64,000 nt of DNA from Cornus controversa (taxonomy: Eukaryota > Streptophyta > Magnoliopsida > Cornales > Cornaceae): contig CM048845.1 in NCBI GenBank assembly GCA_026545225.1, positions 74,518,033 through 74,582,032 on the forward strand, written 5' to 3'. Of the stretch, positions 24,101-37,132 are shown in pieces (position 1 is the first letter of the stretch; every line of letters starts with the position of its first letter). The notes beneath the pieces are model-generated. The model saw only the letters and a program-made list of their open reading frames with translations. It did no database searches and was not told where the DNA came from. The position numbers were made by a program, and so were the translations under genes.

Positions 24101-27100
24101 TTTGTTTTAGGCCATATATTTGGTAACTAAAGGGATAGTTTTCACATCTAAGATTAGAAAGAGAAGAGGAGCAGATAAACACTTAATCTAAGATTAGAAA
24201 GAGAAGAGGAGCAGATAAACACTTAATGCTTTCAATTCCACTTACTCATCCTCATAAGAATGGATATAGCACATAGGTTGTTTGTAAACTCTAATTAATG
24301 TATTCACCCATCTACATGCACTGTTAGTACTTCCACATTTAAAACAACTACTACCAAGACAACATTGGAACAACATATATGAAATCCTCATCTCAAAAAT
24401 AATAACTTTATAGAACTATCTAGTGAAACCAAAATCTTGGACCATTTAGGACCAGATATACAAACCCAAAGTCAAATTTGTCCTCCAACATTATGCTTTT
24501 TTAAGATCTGCCAAACACATGTAAGGAGAGACTGTGGAGTTCCAAATAAGCGACAATGTCCAACATGTGTCGAAGATAAAATAGTTCCTCCTTGGAAGCA
24601 TATTTGCATATTAGGTATTTGTGAAGAAAATTAGACATGTATACATTTAGGCAAATTAATTAGTTTGATAATTGAATGAAATGGAAAGTCTAAACATGTA
24701 TTTGGCATAATGGAACCAGGATCTTGGAAATGGTCTTAGGGTCCCAATTCCAACAATGTTGTTTGGTTTTCTAAAGCAAGTATGAATTAGAATTCAGTTT
24801 GAGATCTAGATATTCCAAATCCACAACGGTAATCTCAAAGGCTGACTAAGATTTTTATTTCCTCATTAACTTGTAATTCGTACAACAAACTTAATATACG
24901 TAGAAAAACTTACATACATAAATGCATACATATATATTCACATACACATACACATGCATTTATAAATACATATACATTTATGTTTGCAAATAAACACATA
25001 AATGCACATATATGTATATGTATATGTTAGCATAAATAGATGCTGGATTTTTATACATATATTATATGCATATGTATATAAGAAATTTATATATGTACTA
25101 GATTACTAAAGGAAATTTAGTTACAACAAATGTTAATTTCAAATGAATAATTTATCAAAACGAAAAAATCAGATTTTAGTTTCAATTGCGAATGAATTTC
25201 AAACTTTAACAAAAAAAGTCCAATTACGTGGAATTGTGATTCATTAAATTCCAATTCCACATAATCAGAATTATATATAAATTCCAATTCTACACAACCA
25301 AACACACCTTAAATGAAGTAGATAAAGGATAATTGAATTGCATTCATGCCCAACCAGTCACCTATACAACCTCCTTGGCACTCAGATGACCACTACAGCT
25401 TGTGTGTCTCTCCGGGCTATTTGAAAACACTGATCATACCTATTGTTTCTGTGAATGTCCAGTAAGGTCATCTCTTCACACAATTTGTAAAGTGGGAGAA
25501 AACTAGACCACTGATTAGTAGAAAACACTAAAATAGTTAATACTGATCCCGAAGCAATGTAGCTAGAGAAAATAATAAAGTAACATTTATTTGTATAAGT
25601 CAAAGTTTTCTTCTTCCATCAGGGCTAAAATTGATCTGTTGTTTAAGTAGTCACATTAAATTCAACTACTTCTTACACAAGCACCGGAAGTGGTGAGTGT
25701 CCATTGGGCATGATTGTAAGTTTGTAACTAACATTGAGTGTGTAGCTGATTGGAAAGGAGCGGAGAGAGAAACATGAGAGTAAATAAAGGAAGTGGGAGT
25801 TAGTTGACAAAGTGGTTGATTATGTTGCAAATTTTATAATTTAGAAAAACTAATTCAGCTTTCCATCTCTTATTATAAAATAGGGTGAATGTATCTGATC
25901 TCCCCTGAGGTTTACCCTATTATCTCTTGGATGAAACTTTTTGCAAAATTATCTCTGACCTCCCTTGAGGTTTGTTCAAATATCTCCGACCTCCGATGAT
26001 GTGAGTTAATTATTTTTAAATGTCGAAACTACCCTTAAAATAACAAAATGACTATTCTAACCAATTATTTTTTGACAATACTACCCCCACTCTCTTTTTA
26101 TTTTTTTTATATATTTATATGCTATATATATGTCTTGATATATATATTTTTTATTTTTTTGTATTTTCTTATATTTTTATATTTATATCTATAGATATAT
26201 ATTATTATATATATTTGTTTATTATTATTATTATTATTATTATATACACGCATTACACACTGTTCACCATCTCTCTTTCTCTAAACCGGGTCACATACAC
26301 AGACCTTTAAGTCTTCAACACTCCATTAATTAAAAAACTTCTCTCCTCCAATCCATAAATCTTCTCTCTAAAACCAGTGTAAAAGACCCAAAATTCAAAT
26401 TTTCACCCAACCCACGATTGGCTTCACCAAGGTTCCATCATTTTCATGAACCACGAAGCTCCATCAATAGCGAAGAGCAACTCCTCCAAGACCCAACTAC
26501 TAACCATCCACAACAGAGCACCATTGCCGAAATTGGGTCTTCTCCGCCGAAAGCACCAATCACCCACCACCATGCACAGCACCACCCGAAGCTTCCTCTG
26601 ACAGACCCACCACCACAGCATCAACCATCATCAAGCCACCATCTTCTCCAGCCACCGCTGCCTCATCCCTCACCTTCTGAGCGTGCATAACCACCATTGA
26701 ATCCGAGAAGACCTAGCTCCAACCTCCATCAACCACCATCTGCCCATGATGCTTCTGTCTCCACCATCAACCTCCCACCACGGAGAAGACCCACCATTGA
26801 AGCCGAGAGAGAGAGAGAGAGAGGAAAGTAGAGGGAACTAGAGGGAAGCACCATGGAGCTAGGAATGGTGGTTGGCAGTGGCTTCAAGAGACAGTCAAGA
26901 TGGTGGTGCCGGCAGTGATGCTTTGGTTGTTTCAAATGTGGAGACTCAAATGATGGTGTTCCACGGTGAGGCTGCTCCGGTGAAGTTTGTGGGTCTTCGT
27001 GGCCGGTTCTGCTTATGTATATGTGTGTGTGTATAGAAATATATATAGTATATATGTAAGAGTACATATATATATATATATATATATAAATATAAGAATA

Positions 27101-30100
27101 ATATATCGAGATAGAAGATGGTGTGGAGGGTATAAATATAAATTTACATTTTTATAGATGACATCATTACACATCATTTTTTAGACTTTTAATGAGGGCA
27201 AAATAGTAATTCACATGTGATTAATTTCTGATAGGGGAGGTCAGAGATAATTTTGCAAAAAGTTTCATCCGAGAGATAATAAGACAAACCTTAGGGGAGG
27301 TCAGAGATATTCACCTTATAAAATAAGTGGAATGGGTACTATGAAAAATAACAGAAAGATTGATCTTGTAGCCGCTCCTAAAAGTAGAATGTGACTTCGC
27401 TTTCTCTGTTGGAATGGATAAGGCACATTGGTATACTTGTCATGTAAGTCGCAACAAATCAATGAGGCTGGCCTGATATAACAGCTAGATTGATGACACC
27501 CCTTAGGAAGAGCATAGATCAGCGTAATAAGCTAAAGCCACTAAGAAGCAAAAACCTTTACAATCTTCAACAAAATATTCATTAAACAGACTTACAAAAT
27601 ATATTAATATATATTCATAAAACAGTTAAATGCACATATATTGGTAACAAAAAAACACAGTTATAATAAGCTTTCAAGATATTGTATAACTAAGATTAAA
27701 TAAAACCATCTTGTGTCAAGAAATAAACAGCATGGACCCAGTTTGCGCTGGTGACATACCTCAATAGCAGTTATCGGAAGTAGCTCAAACCCGTTATCGG
27801 GTTCAAAAGTTATTCCTTCCTCACGTAGTTTTGATAGTATTGCTGTGTAGTTCTCTGACGAACTTACAATTTTATAATATCTGCCAAAAAAAGCAAGCTT
27901 TAAAGCTTCCAGATACAGAGAAGCAGAGACACTAAAAGCAAACTCAAAACCTACGCAAATTATGTTGCTGCTAGCTGATGTCCAAAAAGTAACAACAGTA
28001 GTAATTAAGTGGCAGGAACTCCTTGTTCTGCCGGAGTGCAAGCATAATTCCTTTTTGAGTGAAGAATATCTATAACATTTTCTTTTTTAATAAGTAAAGG
28101 ATCTCTATTTACTACAACAAAACAAATGTCAAGTAAAAAGTTCAACAAGAAAATTTTCAGTTACTGTGCTTTCACACCCCCAAGAAATACACCCCAAAAA
28201 CCTGACAAGAAAGAAACATCCAAAAATTTAGCCAGTACCTTTCTGACCTATCATCTTCTGTATCATCTTCATACATTGGAGGTTCAATTACATCGTCGGC
28301 ACCTGCATCTAAAGCAATGGCAAGGAGCTGGTCTCTGTCAGCATCTGTGACTTTAATATTTACAACCCGGGCACGGTTGAACTTGAACATGATGGATCCT
28401 GGATCTGCCATCTTTCCACCACAGTCCTTTACCACCTCTCTAACAGCTGCCACTGATCTGTTTATTTTATCCGTTAAGACCTGAACTATAATACCAACTC
28501 CACCAAAACCATAAACCTGAATATATAACAACCACCAATAAAAGATTAAATTTTTTTTTCCAAATGTACCAACATCTTGAAAACACAATGAGCACCACTG
28601 TAAAGAAGAACTACCCCAGGATTAATAAACACGGCGCCAGAATCAAAATGGATATGAACAGATGATAGATGAGACATACATTACCTCATAGAATTTCTCA
28701 ATATAAGCTTCCTGTCCCTTCTCAGAAGCTCTCTTGATGTTGCGCTCTAAGATATCCTTGGGCACATCAAGTTCCTTAGCTTTCTCAAGTACAGCAACCA
28801 AAGCCGTATTTGATACAGGATTGGGACCACCTTTCTTGACACTATATTGAACAAAAAGTGAAATTTATCATCAGTAATTGATGACGTACAAAGTCAGACG
28901 CCACTGTTGCAGTATTTTATGCAGCATTACTCAACACTCAACAATTTATCAAGGACGGAAAAATATTAATGAACATGACCTGTTCTCTTGTGCTTTATGC
29001 TAAGGATGGGTGAATTATTTTATGCTTTCAGCTTCATCAAATCATGAGAGGGTTCAGAGCAATAACTTACGCAGATACGACTTCCTTTCCGATTCTTGAA
29101 TACAGCTTTGCCTTCTTTGCGTCTTGAGCCCCCTGCAATTAAAGCACACTCAAATTAATGATAAGTAGTAGATTAGGAAAAAAAAAAAATCTTCTCACCT
29201 TTCTATCCTAAAGCATGAGAAACATTGCATCAAAATAACTCTAACCATATGAGATTTACAAATGCCTATGTCTTATTTGCAAGAAAAATAGGAAGAGAAT
29301 AAAGAAGTACCAAAATAATAGAATGGTATATACATCAACATATCCAAGTACTTTAAGAATTAAGGGCGCAATGATGTTCATTCTATCATTAAAATGAAAG
29401 CTAAGTGACAAATCACATCGGTGTCTTTGTTAGTATAGTCAATCAGTTTGTACAGTAAAATATTTCATAACATTTGCTGGAAATTCTAGGGATCATTGTT
29501 TGTTGCAATAATGAAATCTTGACAAGTGTGAGGATGTGGGTTGGTCCGAGAACAGTCTCTTTATACAAAATAATGTCAAAAGTCAGGTTTATATATAAAC
29601 ATCCTATTCCAGTACTCTACGGAGGCAGGAAGAGCACCAGGTAATGGATCCGATAGTGGCCTTATTTAATTGAATCCTAAGCAACGATACACCTAAATGA
29701 ACAAATAGACCAGATACTTTGCACAAAATTGTACATGCCATCACCACTCGAAACTAATAAAATAAGGCTACTTCTGGAGGAAACAAACAAAGCAAAGTTC
29801 CATCTCAAATTAAATCTCACAGTTTCAAACAGGTTTTTCATCAAACATTTGGAGTTCAATTTAAAAACCCAATCGATTATTTCTTCACAAGTATGTGAGC
29901 ACTCAACCAACTGTATACACAACTCATTTACGATCAAAAGTATACAAATAAACAGAATAACAATAATCCATATTCGCTCCAATAATAATAGATTTTACAT
30001 TGGAGAAAAACGTATGACCAAGAACCACTCACTATATATTCACAACCTCTACAAAACATATCCTCTAACTCAAAATGAGAATTAGCTTCCATTACCTGTC

Positions 30101-30578
30101 ATCACTTTTTTTCCCTGTGTGTCTATATATATACATATAAGTATATATGTGTGGTGTGTGTAGAAAGAGAGAGAGAGAGAGAGAGGGTGGTGTACCTTTC
30201 TACCGGCAATCTTGCAGGAACGCCTTCCCATACAGACAGGAGAGAAAGTCCATATCTTTCTAACTGGATTGGCGGAATGGATTTCAAATGATGGGACAAA
30301 CGAAGAATAAGATAATGCTGATGCTGCTGATGGAGATAATAGGTTCCTATTCAGCAAACCAGTCCCTGAATAATCAGCCCCCAATCACATTTCACGTCTT
30401 CTAAACTAAAATCAAGAAGAAAATTGAAATTCAACACAAATGTAGTACGTGTGTGTGTGTAGAGAGAGAGAGAGAGACTTTGGAGAGTAAAGGAGTGTGG
30501 GCATTTGAGAGGAAACCCAGCTGAGAATCTATAAAGAATTGCCCCAAAAGCTCTAATTGAAGAAGAAGAAGAGACCAT
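21178..30578 (-). CDS. YebC/TACO1-family organellar translation regulator, seven exons
   Basis: The spliced frame gives about 326 residues from exons 30578-30479, 30365-30196, 29132-29071, 28841-28685, 28516-28239, 27880-27760 and 21270-21178. All junctions keep frame. YebC/TACO1 proteins bind organellar or bacterial translation machinery and aid synthesis of difficult proteins. The Ser-rich first 35 or so residues (MVSSSSSIRAFGAILYRF) look like a transit peptide. The conserved fold starts near residue 79 with MGRRSCKIAGRK, then GAQDAKKAKLYSRIGKEV, VKKGGPNPVSNTAL, and in the large fifth exon VLTDKINRSVAAVR and GGKMADPGSIMFKF. The C terminus ends DDVDAVYTDQI. It closely resembles the Arabidopsis protein At2g25830 as I remember it. 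The exon 1 donor is uncertain: GT at 30478 or 30448 both keep frame. No break is seen in the coding exons. Confidence 0.9.
22850..24060 (+). mobile_element. Probable solo LTR of a Ty1/copia-type element (fossil)
   Basis: The stretch has the character of a long plant copia LTR. Words like CCGGTTGG recur at 23100-23270. A CATCGTGAGTGCAAGGAAG segment lies near 23608-23640. The end carries a GACCTATTCACCCCCCCTAT motif followed by AGCTCTTTCG near 24028-24055. No primer-binding site, coding region or second LTR follows, so it is most likely a solo LTR. The exact ends and target duplication could not be fixed. It looks diverged but not ancient. Confidence 0.5.
24148..24227. repeat. Perfect 40-bp tandem duplication
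   Basis: The unit CTAAGATTAGAAAGAGAAGA followed by GGAGCAGATAAACACTTAAT occurs twice with no difference, at 24148 and 24188. The identity suggests a recent event, or an assembly artefact. Confidence 0.85.
25883..27315. mobile_element. Non-autonomous Mutator-like element with GC-rich insert
   Basis: The element is 1433 bp and is flanked by direct copies of TTATAAAATA (25873-25882 and 27316-27325). This fits the 9-10 bp target duplication of Mutator-like elements. The terminal inverted repeats are about 95 bp: GGGTGAATGTATCTGATCTC at the left, minus-strand GGTGAATATCTCTGACCTCC at the right. Both continue through GGATGAAACTTTTTGCAAAA. The interior, 26400-27010, is markedly more GC-rich than its surroundings and rich in CCACCA/TGGTGG words. 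A 90-residue Pro/His/Ser-rich frame (26418-26690) starts MASPRFHHFHEP. No transposase domain is recognisable. The insert could be a captured host fragment (Pack-MULE-like), but its source is unknown. Confidence 0.75.
29133..30195 (-). other. Second intron of the YebC-family gene
   Basis: This intron of about 1.06 kb lies between the exons ending ...KIAGRK and starting GAQDAKKAK. A GA/CT microsatellite lies near 30165-30186, just inside the donor. No other feature is seen in it; open frames on both strands at 29677-30085 show no domain. Confidence 0.7.
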
Positions 30579-30690
30579 TCTGGCTACTTTCTTGTTACGG
30601 GGTCTCTATTGCTTAATTTCCAGATTTTCAGTCCATTGACAGAACAAAATGCGAGGATGGCGAAACTGGTGTTGTGTGTGTCTGGACTCT

Positions 30691-30700
30691 GTATATATAC
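30691..30700 (-). promoter_or_regulatory. Candidate TATA box of the YebC-family gene
   Basis: The minus strand reads GTATATATAC about 115 bp upstream of the ATG at 30578. The distance and sequence fit a plant TATA box with a 5' leader of roughly 80 nt. Repeat-derived DNA begins within about 20 bp further upstream. Confidence 0.4.
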
Positions 30701-30714
30701 TAACTAATATACAG

Positions 30715-30997
30715 GCGCGTACACGGTTCAGATTGGACGGTTTAGTAAATTTTTGGAACCAAACTGGTATGAACGTTTATATAAAAATTGGAACGAAATT
30801 AGATGTAAAACCAATGAAACATAATCAAATCGAATCGTTCGAGCCGGTTCTTTCTTTTTTATAATCCAGTCCAGTAACTAACCTAAACCCAATAATTCAG
30901 CCCAATGAGCCCAATCAATTTTTTTTTTACCTTTTTGCCTAGCAAAAGTATAATTTCACTAATGAAAGTCATACAGTCTACCTATTATTATGTAAAT
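30715..30997. mobile_element. Left part of an old DNA element split by a retrotransposon
   Basis: Text such as ACGGTTCAGATTGGACGG, TTGGAACCAAACTGG and TCGAGCCGGTTC resembles a plant inverted-repeat family built on 'aaccggttt' words. Related text resumes right after the Ty3/gypsy insertion, at 40480-40672, ending near TTTTTTGTCCACCCC. Read on the minus strand that end is GGGGTGGACAAAAAATCAG, a typical terminal motif. The retrotransposon therefore probably landed inside it. Confidence 0.4.
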
Positions 30998-31002
30998 GTT
31001 AT

Positions 31003-31363
31003 TGATGGGGTTGTTTAACTCCAATTATAAAGCCAGCTGACGGGGCAATAGTTAGTGGTATGACGTAGATAAGAGATGATTAGAGCTTTTCTATCTTCAA
31101 GTAAGACTGGGGAACTGAGGAGCCAGTTTCCTATTATGACACATTCTTATCTGACTGCTATAAATATAGAGACGATTCATGTTCCAGGTACATAATTAAT
31201 ATCTTCTACGTGCCTTTACAACTTCTTAAGCCCTGTCGATTTTTGACTTTACTGTCGGAGCGTAGTCGGTCGGCACCACACCGATATCCTTCCGATTACC
31301 CTTTTTTCATCTTTTTACAGGTTAACGTTTGACCCGGATCAAAAGTGAATTTATGTTTTATCA
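31003..31363 (+). repeat. 5' LTR of the Ty3/gypsy fossil
   Basis: It starts TGATGGGGTTGTTTAACTCC and ends GTTTTATCA. It contains GACTGCTATAAATATAGAGA, a likely TATA region, near 31155. It pairs with 40114-40479. Confidence 0.8.
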
Positions 31364-34300
31364 GTTGGCGTCATCTATGGAAAACGATCACAGACTTAAT
31401 TGTTCTACACGAAACATGATGCACCTACTATCTGGGCTAAAGACCGCAGCCGATCAGGATCCTCTGCCGGTCATAATCCAGCCGGCCAGGATCCCCCTGC
31501 CCGTCACGGTCCTCCTGTCGGGCACAATCCCCAGCTGGCCAGGATCCTCATACTGGTCACAATCTAGTTGGTCAAGATCCTCCTACCGGGCACAATCCCC
31601 CAGCCGGCCAAGATCGCCAGTCACAATCCGCCCATCATCCCAAACCCTGCTGGCCACAATCTTCCTGTAGTAGGAGAGAGAGGCATGCAACCCTCTAGTT
31701 AGGGAAACTTGCCCGAGGTACGTCCCGGAGCCCCAAACGACCAGGAGTGTGTTGCAACGTTGGAATCCCAAGTTCAGAACTTGAATAAGAGTCTGATCCA
31801 AGTACTCCAACAAAATTTGGCAATCCTGCAACGACTTCCTCCTGTGGCACCAGTGTTATCACGGAGCCACGTTAGGCCAATCTATCCAAAAGGGAATGAT
31901 GTTGGGTGCAACAGTGGGATTTTGGCAGATGATACGGCTCAAAGCCACGTGAGAAGCGATCGAGATGGGGCAAATCTCGTTCACCTAATTTCGTCTGAAA
32001 GAGCTCGTACTCATGGAGATTCGGGGTTCAGAGCCTATACCCATGGAGATTCGGGGTAGATAGGGGAAACTACTTATTATGATATAGAGATGCAGGTCCT
32101 CAAAGTTAAAATAGAAAGTATGGCCCATGTCATAAAGGGGAAGGGCCCTATTACAGTAGAGGATCTAGTCCAACAAATCAACCTCCATTTTACCATTATG
32201 AGATCATATGCAAAGCCTTTTTCACTACATTGAAAGGTTTTACCCAAGCATAGTTTAATAGTTTAAAAGATGCGTCAGTTAAACCAGTTGTTTGTAAGCA
32301 ATTTCATTGCAGCCCGAACACACAAGAAGCCTACCATTTATTTTCTGAACGTAAGGCATACCAAGGGAGACTCATTGCGAGACTACATCAAATGGTTCAA
32401 TAGGGAGATATTACAAATCAATGCTTTAGATGACAATGTAGCAGTTACCGCGTTCATAGGAGGCTTGCAGCCCTCAAAGTTCTTGTATTTGATCTCTAAA
32501 CATTCACCAGAAAGCATGTCGGAGCTACTTATAAAGGCACAAAAGTGCATGAATGCTGAGGATGCCCTAGATACACGGAGGGAAAAAGGAGATGGCAACA
32601 GAAAGACTAATAGAAAAAAGGGAGAACAATTCATTAAGGAAGAAAGAGACCCCAAATATAATAAGACAACGCAAGAGTAAAGCGATAAGCCACCATGCCG
32701 AGATAAGGGGTTTAGTTTTACCCCTTTAAACACATCGATAAGCCAAATTCTCCTCTACATCCAAGATGACCTGGCAATAACATGACCCCCAAAACTAAGA
32801 ACTGATCCCACTAAGAGATCCCGAGACAAGTATTGCAAATTTTACCGTAGTCATGGACATGACACGGATGAGTGTATCGACTTAAAAAGGCAGCTTGAAA
32901 GTCTAATTCAGATGGACCAGTTGCGTAGGTTTGTGGTTGGAGATGGAAGGGGGACACAGAACCACCCACGGGACGACAAAGACAACACTTGAAAAAACCC
33001 TCCTTTGGGAAAAATCAAAGCTATCTTAGGTGGGTTTGCAAGCTGTGGTGAGTGCAAGGCGGCTTGTAAAGCACATGTGAGGAAAGTTAGAAATTTCTAT
33101 GAAGTGGGCGAGGTGATATAGTCTCCCCCTCAGGCCAAGCACCCTCAAATAGAGGATCGGATCATAACTTTCTTAGAGGCTGATGCGAGGGGAATTCAAC
33201 AACCACATAACGATGCTCTAGTGGTTACAATGATTGTTGCCAATTTTATAATTAGGTGAGTACTGATCGACAATAGCAGTTCTACTAACATCCTATTTGT
33301 AGAAGCCTTTGACCAAATGAACATTGGTAGGGAAAAACTCAAGCCCACTAAGTCCCCACTTATCGGATTCTTTGGGGAGAAATTTCTCCTGCTTAGTATC
33401 ATTGACCTTCCAATTACTGCCGGTGCAAGTCCATGGCAAGTCACCAAGATGATAACATTCTTTGTGGTAAACTGCCCATTTACAAATAATGTTATTGTGG
33501 GAATAACTACGTTGAATGCCATGAAGGCAGTGACCTCTACTTACCATCTCCTCGTGTGATTCCCTATTGGTTATGGTATTGGGGAACTAAAGGGAGATCA
33601 AGTCACTATTTAGGAATGCTATGCCACTTCCCTGAAAGAGAAGAAGGTACCAGAGACATTGAGCATCGGAGGCCTAGAGGTTGAAGATAAAGAGGAGGTC
33701 CTTTAGGCAGAACCAATAAAAAAACTAATTGAGATTGACTTATATGAACTAGAGGCCAGTAGGAAGGTGAGTTTGGGGTCGTCATTCTCACTCATCGCTC
33801 GCGATGAGCTTGTTCAATTCCTCAAAAGAAATAGGGATGTATTCACTTGGTCCTATGAAGACATGCCTGAGATTAACCCAGCAATTGTTATGTATCAGTT
33901 GAATGTTGACCCCACTACTAAGCCCATCAGACAAAAAAGATGAACTTTTGCTCCAAAAAGAAATTTGGCAATCTCTGAGGAGATGGATAAGTTATTAAAG
34001 GCCAAATTTGTATAGGAGTTGTATTACCTAGACTGGTTAGTGAACGTAGTCTTGGTAAGGAAACCCAATGACAAGTGGCGCATGTGCTTAGATTTCACCG
34101 ATCTGAATAAGGCATGCCCAAATGATAGTTTTCCTCTCCCACAAATCGATATGCTTGTGGAAGGGACGGCCGGATGTGAGCGACTTAGTTTTATGGATGT
34201 CTATTTCGGTTACAATCAAATCTCAATGCATCCGTCGGATTAGGAGAAAATATCTTTCATAACAGAGAGAGGGTTGTACTGTTACACTGTGATGTTGTTT

Positions 34301-37132
34301 AGTTTAAAGAATACGGGTGCAACTTACCAGAGGTTGGTCAACATGATGTTTAAAAATCAAATTAGCAGAAACGTGGAGGTATACGTCGATGACATGCTCA
34401 TCAAAATTTTGAAAGCCACGAATCATTTGTTTGACTTGCAAGAAGCCTTTGACATCCTCCGAAGGTACAGGATAAGGCTCAACCCAAGTAAGTGCACTTT
34501 TGGAGTCTCGTTTAGAAAGTTTTTGGGTTACTTGGTCAGTAAAAGGGGAATTGAAACCAACCTAGAGAAGGTTAAGGCAATCCTTGACACATAATCACCC
34601 AGAATGATCAAAGAGGTCCAATGACTGATGGGCCCTTAGCGGCACTAAACAAATTGATCTCTCGTGCTACAGACAAATGTCTCTCATTTTTTCAGGTCCT
34701 CAATAAAGCCTTTGAATGGACCCCGGAGTGTGAACAAGCCCTGGTTGATCTGAAACAGTATCTTAGTTCACCCCCACTCTTGTCCCGTGCGCACCTAGGG
34801 AAAATAATGTACTTGTACCTAGCCGTTTCCCCTGTGGCGGTCAGTTTCCCGCTAGTACGAAAAGATAAAGGGGTTCAAAGACCCGTTTACTATGCTAGCA
34901 AGGTACTTCGCGGGGCTGAAGAAAGGTATCCCATGATAGAAAAATTAGTTTTTGCCCTAGTCATGTCAGCCAAGAAACTTAGGCCATACTTCCAAGCACA
35001 CATAATAGTGGTGTTGACTGATCAACCACTCCGACGGGTTCTTTTCAAACCTAAAACTTTTGGACGACTTATAAAGTGGTCCATGGAGTTGGGGGAATTC
35101 GACATCCAGTTCAAGCCAAGATTAGCAATAAAAGGTCAAGTACTTGCAGACTTTATAGCTGAATTAACCTGTCCACCGGAGGAGGAACAAACATCGGTGG
35201 AAGAAATAGAGAGATCAATTCAACAAGATAGAGAGGACCAAATGAACCCAGATTGTACATGGGAATTATTTGTAGATGGATAATCAAATGCACAAGTTAG
35301 TGGCACAGGGATAATGATCACATCCCCTGAGGGAGAGACCTTTAAGTATGTCATGCAGTTCGAATTCAAGGTGACAAATAACGAAGCTGAATACAAAGCT
35401 TTAATCGCAGGGCTAAAAATAACAAAAGTTCTCGGAGTGCAGCAATTAAAAGCTTACACTGACTCTTAATTAGTGGCTTGGAAAATCTGCGTAGAATATG
35501 AAGCAAAAGGGAAAAAGATGAAGTCCTACCTAGAAAAGGTTCATGGACTAATCACTCACTTTTAGAGGTTCTCCATTACGCAAGTCCCCAGAGATGAAAA
35601 CTCCAATGCCAATGCTTTGGCTCATTTGGCAACTGCACAGGAAACTGCAGATGACGCAATACTTGTAGATTGCATATAACGAAAGAAGTACCATGTGAGG
35701 TACACCAGGTGGCTCAAGGCATGGAATGAGCTAATTCATTTATAAAATATATCATAAATGGTGAGTTACCATTTGATAAGGTAGAAGTGTGCCGAACAAG
35801 GATTGAGGCATCTAAATATACCTTGATCAATAGAATCCTTTATAAAAGAGGAGTCTCTTTACCTTACTTGCAATGCATTTTGGCAGATGAGGCTCGATAT
35901 GTCATGAAGGAAATTCATGAAAGGGACTACAGAAATCACGCAGGGGGCAGATCCTTAGCTTACAAGACTATCAATCAAGGATATTATTGGCCCACTATGT
36001 AGCGAGATATGTTGGACTTCGTCAGAAGGTGCGACAAATGCCCAACGCTTTGCCAATATCCCAAGATAACCACCAGAAAAGTTAACTCCAATAGTTGCGC
36101 CATGACCCTTTGCCCAGTGGGAAATGGACCTAGTCGGTCATTTACCTATAAGAAAGGGGCAGATGAAATTTGCAATTATGGCAATTGACTACTTTACTAA
36201 ATGGGTGGAGGCAAAGCCTTTGGCTAAAATCGAAAAGAAGAATGTCATTAATTTCGTATGGAAATCAATTATATGCAAATTCGGAGTACCAAGGGTCATT
36301 ATCACAAACAATGAAAAATAGTTCGAAAGTACGCTTTTTCAAAATTTTTGTTCTGAGTATGGCATAAGAAATCACTACTCCTCACCAGGCCATCCACAGG
36401 TGAATAAACAAGCTGAGGTTGCTAACAAAACTATACTTAAAATTATTAAGACGCGTTTAGAATATTCCAAAGGTGTATAGCCGGAGCTACTACCAAGTAT
36501 CTTATGGGCTTACAGGACCATGGCTAAAGTCCTGACTGGAAAAATACCCTATTTTTTAGCTTTTGTAAGTGAAGCGGTTCTCCTAGTAGAGATGGGTCAG
36601 TTGGCAAGTCATTGAACCAAGCACTATGACCCCAGCCACAACGAAAATGAGTTAAGGGCTAGTGTCGATTTCATCGAAGAAAGAAGAAAACAAGCCCGAG
36701 TACGAGTAGCGGCGTATTAGCAGGCCATGTCTCGGTACTACAATTAAGTAGAGGAGTTTTCAACCTGGAAACATAGTCCTCCGTGAAGTAACTCAGACTA
36801 CCAAAACCCCAGGCACCGAGAAACTAGTTCCCACTTGGGAAAGCCCTTACAGAGTTATCCAGTCTCAGCGATAGGGGACATATTGGTTGGAGACATTGGA
36901 AGAGAGGCAGTTGGCCCATCCTTGGAATGCTGAGTATCTGAGGAAATAATACCAGTAAAATTTTTGTTTTAAGTTGCATTTACTTTTATAGTTCTAGTTA
37001 AAATTTAGTTTGATGTTGAGCCTTATGGCAAGAGCTCCAAGTTTTTTTCCAATAGTCTTTATTATTATTAGAGTATCAATAAAAGTCTTTTTTGTTTTAA
37101 AGTACATTGTCGTGATTAAAACCAAAAGTGAA

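Larger units (their letters stand above)
21271..27759 (-). other. Last intron of the YebC-family gene, about 6.5 kb, filled with repeats
   Basis: This intron separates the residue pair ...ITAIE and VDDEAMDLN of the YebC-family protein. The donor is GAG|GTATGT (27759) and the acceptor is CAG|GTGGAT (21271). It is far longer than the other introns, which are roughly 110-1060 bp. It holds a solo-LTR-like fossil (about 22850-24060), a perfect 40-bp tandem duplication (24148-24227), a possible small element at about 24690-25310 and a Mutator-like element (25883-27315). No other gene is seen in it. Confidence 0.85.

Noticed and set aside
26418-26690. Pro/His-rich frame as a functional host gene
   Set aside because: It lies wholly inside a transposon with a target duplication and its composition reflects CCACCA-type words. 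It is kept only as possible captured cargo.
32383-32733. Minus-strand 116-residue frame opposite gag of the gypsy fossil
   Set aside because: Shadow of the gag coding strand; no independent similarity seen.
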